Made by a program: the position numbers and the translations under genes
The notes under the pieces: model-generated
What the model was told of the DNA's origin: nothing
Databases searched by the model: none
What the model saw: the letters and a program-made list of their open reading frames with translations, nothing else
Source: Allolobophora icterica
Taxonomy: Eukaryota; Annelida; Clitellata; Crassiclitellata; Lumbricidae
Direction: 5' to 3'
DNA: 64,000 nt
Assembly: GCA_963556255.1 (NCBI GenBank)
Contig: OY744613.1
Span: 40,057,286-40,121,285 of the forward strand
Part shown: piece by piece, positions 11,191-22,340 of the stretch
Layout of the letters: the number at the start of each line of letters is the position of its first letter
How positions within the stretch are numbered: the stretch's first letter is position 1

Positions 11191-11994
11191 AAAATTACTT
11201 CAATAGGGCCTAGGGGCCTACATAGGCCTACTACAACTTTATCACATCGGAGCCCAGCATAAAATAACAAAGCTTTCAGCAGATTAGGCCAATCTTGATT
11301 AATTAACCCATTAGTGCCCACGGTCCCTTTTTAGGGACACAAAGTGATTCAAGTCCAGTCTAGCAATTTTAGCAAACATGACCCGCAAACTGATATAAAT
11401 TCTTATCCTCCGTCATCGAACCTCCATTCTTTTCCAAAGTGCCTTACGCCTGAACCAGAGCCGTATATTACCAAGAGTTAGGACAACTGCTGTGCCAGAT
11501 GTTCATTGGCTGGCCAAGTCACGTGGTTGCTGGACGCCATTATGAGTCCAGGCTGCGACCAGCTGATGCGTTGACAAAGTCGCCAGCACTAAATATATTT
11601 ACGCAAAAGAAATGCCAAATTGAAATGACCATAATTGTAATGTAATCCAATGTATCAGCAATAATTTGCAAGTTTGCAACAATAATAGCTGATAATACGA
11701 AAGTTGTTGACCAACGCAGGGGCGCCGGCAGCATGACGCGAGTGACTGGACGCACGTGCGTTCCCCCACCAAATCAAATCCAAACAAGGATTAGGCATCG
11801 CATCGATATTTCTGACAATTTCACTGTGACGGGAGACGGGAGGGGTGTGCGTCCACTTTTTAAGCCTGGCTGCGCCTCTGGACCCACGGAAACCGCTGTG
11901 GTCGTAACTGTTTTGCGGATGCCGATTCACGAGTTCACCTGTTAGTGACCCTTGAACCCGCGTAATACAGTGATACTGTTACAGTACAATACAA

Positions 11995-12237
11995 CTAAAA
12001 ATTTATAGCGCGCTTCAACAAGACAAGTCTTGCACAGAAGCGCGTTGCGCTACATTTATAGTCATAGTACAATGTGAATAGGCGAGTTTTTAATTTAGAT
12101 TTAAATTGTGCAACAGATGCGCATTGACGGACTGTAGGCCTAATTGGAAGACTGTTCCATTCTATAGGTACTGAGACCCAGAAGGCACGACTACCAAACT
12201 TCCTGTTTGTGTGAAGTACAGTAAAATCCCCTCGCAT
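11995..12237 (-). mobile_element. LINE (L2/CR1-like) RT C-terminal fragment
   Basis: The minus-strand frame reads NRKFGSRAFWVSVPIEWNSL, then PIRPTVRQCASVAQFKSKLK and TRLFTLYY. The xRxFxxxxPxxWNSLP...FKxxLKTxLF pattern is the standard tail of L2/CR1/Daphne-type LINE polymerases. It is a fragment inside the P-like element. Confidence 0.8.
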
Positions 12238-12269
12238 GGCCGATCTGAGTCCTCTGGAATTGGAAGTAG

Positions 12270-12455
12270 AACATGGCCTCCCTCAGGGCTTTAGGCTTGT
12301 CCTCCTCTCTCTGTCTCCTGCCCAGTCTCGCAAGCGCCTGAAAACATTTCTCTTTGTCAGTGAAGACACTGACACGGGTCGGGAGCGCCTCTGATTATGA
12401 GTGGCGCTATATAAATCCTCGATTACAATTACAATTACAATTACAATTACAATGG
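12270..12455 (+). mobile_element. LINE 3' end with ATTACAA tail
   Basis: A KRLKTFLF-like coding remnant is followed by GTGGCGCTATATAAATCC and five ATTACAA-type repeats, the same 3' tail seen at 42940-42985, 46540-46590, 55750, 57200 and 61980. The family is an L2-like LINE. Confidence 0.75.
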
Positions 12456-12689
12456 CGTGACCATGGATGTCATATACAAGGGAGAGGTTCCAGAGTACTG
12501 TTGATATGGTAAATGAGGAGGCAGACTTTGAAGGCGATACGGGCACGGATAGGAAGCCAGTGTAGTTGTTGCATGGATGGCGTGATGTGACCTCTAGGAC
12601 CGAGACCTGTAATGGGTGCAATGAATCCAACAGACCGACTGGAAGACTTTACCAGAACCTGAGGCTGCTGCTACTTTCACACAGAACTA

Positions 12690-13235
12690 ACAGACTATGC
12701 AAAGCAATTACAAACGGAATAACGCAGTAACATAGTAATGTTCGGCTGTGTCCTGTGCAATCTGTCTTAAATGCTGCAGCTAGACTTATTGCCCATTTAC
12801 CACGATACTCACACATCACTTCGTATATGCAAACTGAACTTCACTGGCTCCCTGTCCCGTTTCAAATTAGATTCAATTAGGTCCTTCTTCTAGTCACTAG
12901 ATCCCAGTTCGGCTTAGCGCCTATGTACCGTTCTGAACTGACGAGCAAACAAATCTCTTCACACTTCTCTCGCCCTCTTCGTTCTACTGACCGATTGGAC
13001 TTGTTAGTACCTCGTTAACTCAGCATCGGGCCTTTGCGTTGGCTGGACCTTCGGCCTTCACTGTGGACTGAACTCCCTTATTGTGGCGTTTTCACCAGTT
13101 AAACTTAAATGCTTAAAGACCTTTATTTTTGCACAAGCCTCTCACGTTGACAGCGCTTCTGAATAGCTCTGCTGCGAGGAGCGCTTTACAAATGTTTATA
13201 TTACATTACATTATTACATTACATTAAATTACACT
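12690..13235 (+). mobile_element. L2-like LINE RT fragment with stops
   Basis: Translation shows LNAAARLIAHLPRYSHITS, ELHWLPVPFQIRF, stop, APMYRSELTS and WTELP, in the order known from L2-like polymerases. It ends in a GCGCTTTACAAATGTTTATA tail and ATTAC repeats. Several in-frame stops show it is dead. Confidence 0.75.
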
Positions 13236-13376
13236 CTAAAATCTAAATGGCACTATGTATATGCGAGTAGTGACAAACACGAAAGAAAAAAGAAAAAAGA
13301 AAGCAAAACAGAATCTAAACTTGTCCTAGATAATTTTAATGAGTCATATTGAGTAAGTAAGTAAGCAAGATCAGAT

Positions 13377-13662
13377 ATGGTAGAAACTATAATAAAAAGG
13401 AAACTGAAACTATTCGGACATATATGTAGAATGGGCGATGACAGAAAGATAAAGAGTACAATGACAGGAATAATGGAGGGATCGGGGAGAAAGGGAAGAC
13501 CATGCAGGGAATGGCTGCAGGACATAGAGGAATGGTGTGGGATAAATATACAGGAACTGACACATCGGGCACAAGATAGGGAGTCTGGGAAGACAGTAAT
13601 CAAATGCGCAGTGGACACCTACGGGCTATCAGCCCATGGATCATGAAGAAGAAGAAGAAGAA
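13377..13662 (+). mobile_element. LINE RT tail fragment ending in AGA triplet tail
   Basis: The frame 13377-13646 encodes IKRKLKLFGHICRMGDDRKI, GRKGRPCREWLQDIEEWCG and a stop, then six GAA triplets. The minus-strand copy at 47204-47596 shows the same protein motifs and an AGA tail, so the triplets are the family's own 3' end. Confidence 0.8.
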
Positions 13663-13988
13663 GTAAGCAAGTAAGTAAGTAGTTTTTCATTCGCCAGCAA
13701 ATGAAACAATCACAGCAATAATGCATTATACAGATATAGTGGCAGGCTACCGGAGAAGTCTCGTAGAATTCATCTCGCCGGTTGCCCAAATAATACGAAA
13801 TCAAATCAAATCAAATCATATGCTCATTACAACACAAAAACACCCGACATATAGATACAACACTTAATAACAATCATAGCACTAACAATCATCATTGCTA
13901 ACAAAGCAACAAGTTTCATGACATTTATTTATACTAACTGTAACCTGCATCATGATTTCATTCTATCTGTAACCTGTATCCAGGCAGT

Positions 13989-14400
13989 CTACATACTCAT
14001 GGAATCAATCAAATAGAATTTCAACATGCTTTTAAATCTTCGATGTGAAGTAATGTTTCTAATATTACTTGAAAGTTCATGCCACCACTTGGCCCTACAG
14101 TAATGAGTTGTCTTCAGTCCTTTAGTAAATAAAAATTTAGGTATTAAAGTGTTGTCGCTGTTCCTTGTATAATGGGAATGAACATCGGCATCGAGTTTAA
14201 AATAGTCATGAAATATAAGCGATACATCCAAATTGTACACACATTTATGAACAACACATAATACTTGAAATTTGCGTATAGTTCTGTTAATGGAAGATAA
14301 TAGTTCCGATATAATAATTATTCAATTAGGCCTACCGGTGTACAGAGTTTAGCACCCTGCAGTTTGCGTATAATACGATTAATACAAACATTTAACCGAT
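13989..14400 (-). mobile_element. LINE RT C-terminal fragment
   Basis: The minus-strand frame contains DVHSHYTRNSDNTLIPKFLF, then KWWHELSSNIRNITSHRRFK and SMLKFYLI. It matches the H-x-TR-...-WNxLPxxIRxxxSxxxFKxxLKxYLL tail of CR1-like LINEs. Together with 15354-15641 it may be two ends of one element split by the P-transposase fragment. Confidence 0.7.
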
Positions 14401-14414
14401 GATCGTTCAAATAA

Positions 14415-15266
14415 CGAAGTAATGCAGCACTCGAGTTGAAGAACAGCTTGAGATTGCTAACGGTATCCCAGTACCTCAAGGGTGCTGACACTGGAAGCTA
14501 TGATTTGGCTGATGGTAGTCTTGCAGCCGATTTCCTTGCAGTGCAATTGAAATGCAAAGTTGACGACCCTGTTTCTGATGCACTCTTCGCTGCATGCAAG
14601 CCACTGTTGGATTATGGTAACTTATGTGCTGTGGAACTTGACTCCACGGAGTTGTGCTGCTTATATTACTTGGGCGGCTACGTTCTCTCTCGTGTTGAAA
14701 ATAACGATGTCACATGTCCCACACGTATTGCCTCTGTTAAAGCTCAAGATTATACTCAAGAACTTGGAACAGAAATAACACATTTGCTTACGCTGAAAGA
14801 ATATAGGCCGGGTTGTCTAACACCGTGCAATGAGACCGCCTTCAGTATATTACTGTCCACAGAAATTGCTTTCCGACAGCGTGAACAATCTTTTTTATCT
14901 GCTTCGAATAATCTACGTGAACAGCTTTTGTGAGAAATCATGTCCCGAACTTCAGAGGTAAATTTACCGGAATGTCATGAGATCAAGCGTAAGCTCGTCT
15001 GTCGGTTTATCCGGGCCAGGCTACAGTTCTTTGCCACGAAGCAAAGATCTCTGAAAAAAGAGAACATGCAACGAAATCGTGCCACGAAATGTCCAGTAGG
15101 AGCAGTGGCGTCAGCTGCTGACGTCGTTGAAGCAGTAACCGAGTGCGATGTAGCATCTGCAGTGCTGTTCGATACACTTTCAGATGTAGTCAGGTACTCG
15201 TGTCTGAAAGCTGTGTCGTTGTTGTTAAAGACTGAAACGACCATAAAATGTCAAATTAGTGCCTAG
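14415..15266 (+). pseudogene. P-type transposase C-terminal region, one in-frame TGA
   Basis: An open frame of about 172 codons is followed, after a single TGA (14931-14933), by 110 more codons in the same frame. Visible features: CCLYYLGGYVLSRVENN, then HLLTLKEYRPGCLTPCNETA and FSILLSTEIAFRQREQ, then HEIKRKLVCRFIRARLQFF after the stop. This order (xIAGYVxRK, a G.L..PS motif, then a basic H.I...I..Y...R..Y helix) is that of THAP/P-element transposase C-termini; the usual Cys pair is reduced to one Cys. Strand is opposite to the THAP exon at 16702-16854, so it is either an inverted part or a second, nested element. There is no catalytic core; probably dead. Confidence 0.6.
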
Positions 15267-15353
15267 CGATCTAAGTAAATAAGCGAAGAGACCTTGCATT
15301 TGTATTTTGAAATGAATAGGTCATAAGCTACATTTGCACCAGCTCCCTCACTA

Positions 15354-15641
15354 CTACAAGCTTCCAGAATTATAAGCTGACATAGAATCAAAGAAGGAAC
15401 TAGTTGCATTTTGGTCTTCTATTTTCAAAAGGTCGACATTAAAATCACCCATGATCATGAAGATGTTTTGTTGACAAGCAGTGTTAAGACAATCATTATT
15501 ATTTTGAATGTTATTAAAAGGAAAAATGTCAATTAGACAATGAATACATATCCAAGTCTTGATGGATGCATCTGAATAACAATGTGCAACATAACAATCA
15601 AAATTAACTGTATTCACATTTATTATGGCATAATTATGCAA
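15354..15641 (-). mobile_element. LINE APE-type endonuclease fragment
   Basis: The minus frame contains QQNIFMIMGDFNVDLLKIED then QNATSSFFDSMSAYN. GDFNxDLL is the conserved motif of AP-endonuclease domains in non-LTR retrotransposons. The frame breaks at SGSL-stop. Confidence 0.8.
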
Positions 15642-16700
15642 TAATCAGCAAATAATAGCATGTATGCCATGCTTTATAATAGCTCAGTGCCAAAAAGTAT
15701 ACCAATAAACGCCCAAGCACGTTTTTAGTGAGATATTTGGCTTTGACTTGTGCTTGCAATTTTTTATTTCCCGGTTGGTTTTCAGCTCAGGCAGGCCATT
15801 TAAAATCAGCCCGCGAGCCGCATGTGGGTTTAACAGCACGGCCCTAAAGTAAACTTAACGACCATTGTGCAACACTGCACTAAAACTTAATGGGCGGCTG
15901 TATGGGGAGGGGACGGCCAACCCTTTTATAAAATCCTGGATTATTCCATGAACTTAGAATGGTGTGCAGCAACATTTTAATCAACATATTAGTGACACTA
16001 AATTACCATCGTAAAGCTGTCGCGCTTTGGACAACGCAGTGCCTGCCGTGACAGCAGTGGTAGAGAAAGATTTACTGCTGTAGCTGTGTTCGACACATGA
16101 TCGCTAATTTGCAACAGTCTTCGTCGGGCTTTCTTCTGGGCTGCGTTTCAGTGGTGGTTTTCTGACACGCACCGGTACACTGTGTGTGAAGAGCGTTGGC
16201 ACAGCATCGGGTCGTAGCTTTCTCCGTCCGTCCTTATGATTTCTCTCGCACTGATTGTCATGGAAATGTGCCTACAAAATATTAACAATCTTTATAGATG
16301 ACACAAAATTCACTAAGGTGGCCAGGAAAACTTAGAGTGTACAAAGTCACATGACTTGAATCCTATACACAACCAGGCGTGGGCAACTCCACTTCCGCAC
16401 CACCGCCAAAAAGAGTTCACCCACTTCTTAATTACAGGCTGCATCCAATCACATTGCAATAACTTCATTAACATTACACGCGGGAGGTAAGAGAAGGAGG
16501 GGAGGAGAGAGAGAGAGGATAGCATGTGTTTAACCTCCATAAACTAAAGTTCGTGGATACGTCCCTGCATTAATAGTATATATCGATATACACGTCTATG
16601 ACGGCTCTACTGTATGCAAGGCAAATCCATCCAGTATCATGCCTGCGCTTCATGTGCCTATATGAAGTAAACTGGGAAGGCCACAAGTAAACACTGCCTA
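15642..16700. other. Interior of P-like element without recognised gene
   Basis: I see no convincing coding exon. The second THAP exon, which should start with the missing zinc-ligand His, was not found here on the minus strand. Confidence 0.5.
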
Positions 16701-16701
16701 C

Positions 16702-16854
16702 CTCGCATAGAGCTGAACACGACTTCGGCTTCCAGTTGTCTCTCTTCACTTTGGCGATCCACAAAGCACTGCGCGTCTTGTTGCTCGGAAAACGGAACAA
16801 CCGAAACCCCTTTTCCTGTCGATTCGAGCATTTAACAGCAGCGCAACAAGGCAT
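16702..16854 (-). CDS. THAP zinc-finger domain, first exon (partial)
   Basis: The minus-strand exon starts at ATG (16854) and encodes MPCCAAVKCSNRQEKGFRLF, RFPSNKTRSALWIAKVKRDN and WKPKSCSALCE, then a donor GTAGGCAGTG. THAP domains bind DNA through a C2CH zinc site, C-x2-4-C-x35-50-C-x2-H. Here Cys4, Cys9 and Cys50 are present with 40 residues between the second and third, together with invariant RFP and Trp32. The His would be the second residue of the next exon, which is not identified. It lies about 170 bp inside the right end of the P-like transposon and reads inward, as expected for a transposase promoter and first exon. It could be domesticated or dead. Confidence 0.8.
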
Positions 16855-17029
16855 TATTTCCAATATTCCACAAAAACAAACATCTAGCGCACACACGGCT
16901 CATCCACTTCCAAAGGACTCAAAATGGCGTCCAGTAACCACGTGATCAACAGTATCTAAATTAAGAACTGGGACCGCTCAATAGCCACACTTGTCCGAAC
17001 TCTTGGTAATATACGGCTCTGGCCTGAAC

Positions 17030-17320
17030 ATAACTCCCCAATAATGATGGCACATACACTGACAGATCTCCTCCCCCCCCCCTACTTCTTGATGGAGCAT
17101 TTGCTCCAAGGTTTCTATGAAGTAGACGCCCCTGTATAAGCTAACTCGTTACGAGTTCCCTGCAGTGATATGATCTTGCTTGGTCTCTTAACTTTGTCGC
17201 TTTCCTGCTGGAACCAAAGAATGATACTTCAGAAGCCTACCAGTACCAGAAGGTGGATCCCTCTGTAGTTTAAAGTCAAACTGTTTAATAATGGAAATCA
17301 ATATTTTTCTCAAGATAGGG
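17030..17320. other. Short intergenic stretch, nothing recognised
   Basis: It contains a C tract (17072-17081) and no coding or repeat signal that I can name. Confidence 0.6.
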
Positions 17321-18001
17321 CTGGACTCTCCCACAGGTGAAAGCGCTTGTGGATAATGTGTAATCAATGGGAGCTAGCCTAATATGTAACTGAGATGCTT
17401 GAGCAGGAGCACTTTAAAAGTCGCTGGCGTTGTAGTCAGGTGAAAGCAATAATTTAAGTCTTCTTGCTAAAGATGTTCGGTAATTCCCATCGTCCCACAT
17501 TCGAACCTCCTCTCGCTTCAAATGCGGTATCCTGCCTCTAGATCTCTACTCAGTTGCGCCTTTAGTGACAAATAAAAAGCGCCGAAAAAGCACAAAACTT
17601 TGCACATATATACACGAGGGAACTTTCGTGTATATTAAAATTTAAATCGATGCTTTCACGTGTGGTACAATAAGCTAAACGTACATACAAAAATATACAC
17701 ATTTTTTATTCATAACGTCAGTTGTACAATATTTCGTATATATAAGGAGCCGTCCATAGATGACGTCACGCGATTTTGGCCCATTTTTGCCCCATCAACA
17801 GCTCGTCACATATATTTCCCTTAAAAATGACGTCACAAAGATGTTTCAATCACATTTTATTGTCATTCTAATAAGTATTTAATGTGGCGCTGCACTCTGA
17901 TGTTGCAAGGAGAAAGTCATATTAAAAAAGGAGGCTTTGGAAAGCTGAAATTAGCATAAAATTAACTTGAAAATATTTATCGTCTAACTAATTAGGCCTA
18001 C

Positions 18002-18460
18002 CTGGGATTAAGATTACTAAAAGGGATATGAAGCGGCAACGCGTCAGCCAATGAGAGTTCGTCTTTTCTGATTCATCGCAGGCGATGTCTGTGGCCATCT
18101 ATTTTTAGAAAAGTGACATCCGGGCTTTTTGGAGAGGGGCGACTTGGCTCAGAGCAGAAGTAAACACTCTCGGAATCGCTCTAGATTCTTTTAGCGATTT
18201 ATTTATTAATAAGGACATAATTATGCGATTAAAGTAAATTACGGACAGTCTAAATAAATAAATAGTCTGAAACTAAGTAACAGACAGGATGCCAAAATCC
18301 TGCAGCTATTGATAAGTGTTTTTATTTAGTTAAGCCAGCTATACCGACCCATGTTTGACTAGCCGGTGTTACTAAGGTCCCGGATGTGAGCCACACACAT
18401 AGTCTAGATAAAAGATCCTATATTCATCGGCTTCATATCCCTTAGTAATCTTAATCCCAG
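18002..18460. mobile_element. TIR element nested in unit 1 transposon
   Basis: The left end CTGGGATTAAGATTACTAA and the inverse of the right end agree over about 30 bp with a 2-bp gap. GGCCTAC flanks both ends (17995-18001 and 18461-18467). Unit 2 lacks it at about 28628. Confidence 0.8.
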
Positions 18461-18496
18461 GGCCTACTACAGATGTTCAGAATATTATAACATGTA

Positions 18497-19333
18497 CTAG
18501 TGTATTTGCCCGTCATAATTATGACGATGATAATAATTGACCATGTGGTCAATTTTGTCAAATTGACTGATATTGTTAAAAATATTTTAATGTAGATTAA
18601 ATATCAATTTAATAAGTTAAAAACAAACCCCATAATTGTGCACTCGTCGGCCTCGTTCCGCTCGAATTCGTCCACCACCCCATTCATTTTCTACACTGCC
18701 CCCAAACTCCAAATCCTGGCTACACTACTGCTCTTAGAGACTAAGAAGGTAAGAATATAGGGCCTATATAGTATAGTGTAGGCTTAAAAGTCTACGAGTT
18801 TGACTTAGCCTATCCATAGCGAATCGGATTATAAGAACAATATATTAATATTAAAAAAACATTATTTAGGTTTGAGTGTTTGACTTACGAGTAACGAGTT
18901 ACGAGTTACGATAGAGTTTAGACTGTTGAGTGTTGACAACTTTTCAATTTTACAGCTAATAACAGATTTACGAGAAAAAAAATTACAGTTTGAAATTATT
19001 TAACGTCAACGATTTCGTCACGAAATAATTAGAATTTGTATAGCGCTACATTTCAATGAATAACTCCTTAATTCCGTAATTCCGCATTTCAATAAATAAC
19101 TCCATAATTCCGAGGCCCTTTATCAAGTGAGGCCTGGGGCCAAATGGCCCCGCTGGCCCCCTCTGTCCTAGGCCCTGATCGTTGGCTAAGATGCTCTGAT
19201 CGCCGTCGTCAAGACGACCGTCGTCAAGACAGCAGTACTGACGTCACAAACGGTTTCACAATAGAACAGAAGCCGTTTGTGATGCAGCGTCCTGCGACAG
19301 ACAAATTTGCATATAAGGAAACTATATGTATAG
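18497..19333. mobile_element. Insertion of about 830 bp relative to unit 2
   Basis: Unit 2 reads straight through (ACATGTATTATTGGTTAGG at 28647), whereas unit 1 has extra sequence here with palindromes GTCATAATTATGAC and TTGACCATGTGGTCAA near its left end. Boundaries and class are uncertain. Confidence 0.6.
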
Positions 19334-20342
19334 ATTATTGGTTAGGCGATGAATATTTCCAAGTGAAAAGTGATAACTATTAAAACATAAGGGGCCTAGT
19401 TGAAACTGTGCAGTAGAACGAAGCAACGTGGAAAGAGTAGAATTAGCCTAGGCCTATTACAATCACATATTCATTCCACAGAATGAAAGCTCTGGTAGAA
19501 TCATTAGAATTAAAATGTTTAATAAAATTGATTACAAAAAATTAAAAAATTTATGCTTCTTCGTTCTCTCTTGGCAAAGCAAAATGCTCCGTAATGGAAT
19601 AAATAGGGAGAGCATATGGATCTCTTCATCCTGTGGAATGGATATTCCATTCAGATCAATCTCTTCTTCATTTACCCAATCCGCACTACATGTAGGCCTA
19701 TCTCCAATTTCGTCGTTCGTAATTACAACCATCAAGCGTTTCATAACTACCGTTTCAAAAATTAGTGATTTCTAGACTTACTTCCTCTTCCTGCCGAAGT
19801 AGGCCTATATTATCAAAACTGAACATTATATTTCAAACCATAAACATATAAAAAAATATACTAGATCACTTAACAGTCCTAGGCAGGCTATTGACATCCA
19901 GTGTTTAAAGATAAATTTATTTATTTAATATTGCTATGAATAACACCTGATTGTGATCATATATAAATATTTAAATAATAAAGAAATCATAATGACGGTA
20001 ACCATATATTATTCGTTTAAATAATAAAAAAAAATTAATAATGAAAATTACTCAAAATGAGTGTCGTTATTGTTAAAATTAAATTGTTGTTCAATTTTTG
20101 AAAACTATTTTACGTAGACCTGATGTGACGTCATATTTATCATACCCCTCCCCTCGTGTCACACATCCTCACAAATTTCTGACCACCATCCCTCCCCTAC
20201 GTGTGTGACGTCATTTACGGACGGCCCCAATACACTAAATACAATATGTATTTGTACAATGCGTAGCAGTACCTTCGTAAAACCACATGCAAAACCACAC
20301 CGTGGATTGATTTAACGGCTCTTAGAGTTAAGACTATGTATA

Positions 20343-21949
20343 TGGGTCATTATCCGAAACGTGCAGAATTGATGTCCCATGCTGGTGTTTTGAGTTTTTT
20401 CGATAATTTCTTCAATTTTTTTTGCCTATCCTTCAAAGAATGAACAGATTAACATTTCCCATCATTGTTTTAGCTGCTAGATTTTGGAAATTTAGAAAAA
20501 ATTACTAAATGTATACAAAATATCATTGCCATCCTCTGTCCGAGACGGTGTACAATGCATTAAATTAAGCTTTTACGCAAATTTATTCCATTACAACCTG
20601 TAACAAAGGTATATTATTTTGATTAATTAGTAGCTAGCATATGCAATAATTAAACATTTAGACTCATTTTCGTAATATTTATTTCTTTTTGGACCTATTT
20701 ATACTTGTCCATAGAAATAAGCATCACAGCCATCTCAGTTTTTGGGAAGCCTAGGCCCTATAACTTTTACAGAACTTACTAAAAGAAAAACACCAGGAAC
20801 AAGATATTGTCAACTATTAATGGAATCACACAGATTTGTGTTGAAATTCATGTTTTATTTTTAATTTAAGTTTCTGTGTTCCAAATTACAAGAAAAGTAC
20901 AGTACATTTCTGTTTAATTACCATCTAGTGTTGTATTTCCTGGTTTAGGTAGATTACAACATTGATAACTTACTTTATTTGCCGCTTTTGTTGAACTGAT
21001 TGAAATTACTACTCCGATGGAGTAATTCACGTGAAAATTTTGACAGCTGTTTAAAATTTCATCATTATGTCATTACCATGCGCGGTTGTTTTTCATCATT
21101 ACCATCCGTAACATCAGATTTTTGCTATTTTCTCATGATACTGCTTGCGCCTACGACAGAGTGATCACTCTATAGATACTGATTGGCTGTCCTTCCTCAC
21201 TCATACGGTACTATACACTGTAAATTAATTGCTATAGCTTTAGGCTGCAGGTGTGATCCCTGCGTATGTCTAATATTCCCAATTCCACGCTGGATCCCAG
21301 GTGACACGTACATGGCAAGTTTAACAAAATGGTTGATCCTGTCTGTACTTCAAAGTCACTTGTCACGGATGGTAATTAATGACGCATTGCTAAGAGTGAA
21401 TTACATGTATTTTTTTTTAATCATTTGATATAAAAATAAATTGCATGTAATTAGAATTTACTAGCAACTCTTTAAATGTTGTTCAACTTGTATCTAATGC
21501 ATATAACATACAGTTATAGCTAATGCTGCACAGATTTGTTTCTGCAGCTGAAAAAATTTCTTTTTTAAAATAATTTCTAAAAATGTCTTAATTTCTTGAC
21601 ACCAGATTAATATATTACGTGTAGAAAAGGCCTATTATATTCCTACTTAATGCTGGGATCATCTACTTTTAAGAAATTGCCATTTTATATGCACCAGAGG
21701 AATATTTCAGGTCCCTGTGATTAAATATGCTTACACAAAAAGGCGGACTGTAATGTAAAAAAGAGGAGTTTAGACTTTATAAATTCTGGAAAAAATTAAC
21801 TTATGGTTAAAAATATAGTGGATTTCTTTCAAATTAGTTAAATTTAACCATGTACATGACTAAAAAAACACTTGCAATCAATTTTTTTAAGAAAAAAATT
21901 TGGGGTTTTTCGGAGACGAAATTTTTAACATTTCGGATAATGATCCAAA
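20343..21949. mobile_element. TIR element, about 1.6 kb, absent from unit 2
   Basis: TGGGTCATTATCCGAAA at the left and its inverse TTTCGGATAATGATCCAAA at the right sit next to TA on both sides. Unit 2 continues from TTAGAGTTAAATAATACG to CCGGAACAGTTC without it. No transposase frame is visible, so it is probably non-autonomous. Confidence 0.75.
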
Positions 21950-22340
21950 TACGAAGGAGTGGAGGACAAAAGTGTGATCATCAGGAACAGTTCTACTACC
22001 TGGTTCTCATACACTTCATCACTTCCTGATCTGAGAATACTGCAAAATTAGCGTCATGCCCAGTTTATTACTGTAAGAGCACAAAAAGGTAAAATTCTTG
22101 CAGCAACCTTAAGACTGCCAAATGGTGGATGGTTGCCAGAGGCAATCCAAAAACACTCTAAATCTATGGCAGCAGCCAGGACAAGCATGTACAAGCACAC
22201 CACAAACTAAACAGACATGACGTCGCCTAACAACTGGAACGCGTCGAGTAATCATTTCTATGTATTGAGGTGACCATCCAGCAAATGTTGTCTAGGTGTC
22301 AAATCAACCATAAACTTTCGCATTAATCTGCCTTCTCAAA

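Larger units (their letters stand above)
11456..17021. mobile_element. P-element-like DNA transposon, 5.57 kb, with nested insertions
   Basis: Both ends read inward as CAGAGCCGTATATTACCAAG then AGTT(A/C)GGACAA, a 31-bp terminal inverted repeat with one mismatch. GCCTGAAC flanks it at 11448-11455 and 17022-17029, an exact 8-bp target duplication. A second inverted repeat lies further in (about 11513-11546 and 16914-16947, CACGTGGTTnCTGGACGCC). Terminal plus subterminal repeats and an 8-bp duplication are classic for P elements, and the THAP exon at 16702-16854 fits. hAT is the alternative, since CAGAG also fits hAT ends. The interior is filled with LINE pieces. Confidence 0.75.
17746..20228. 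mobile_element. DNA transposon with GGGGCCGTCC ends, unit 1 copy
   Basis: The left end GGAGCCGTCCATAGATGACG and the right end, inverted GGGGCCGTCCGTAAATGACG, enclose 2.48 kb, including two nested insertions. The orthologous copy in unit 2 is 27366-29481. Unit 3 has the empty region near 38745. A conserved minus-strand frame (19532-19744: ADWVNEEEIDLNGISIPQDE) also exists in unit 2 and may be transposase residue; I do not recognise its family. Confidence 0.75.
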
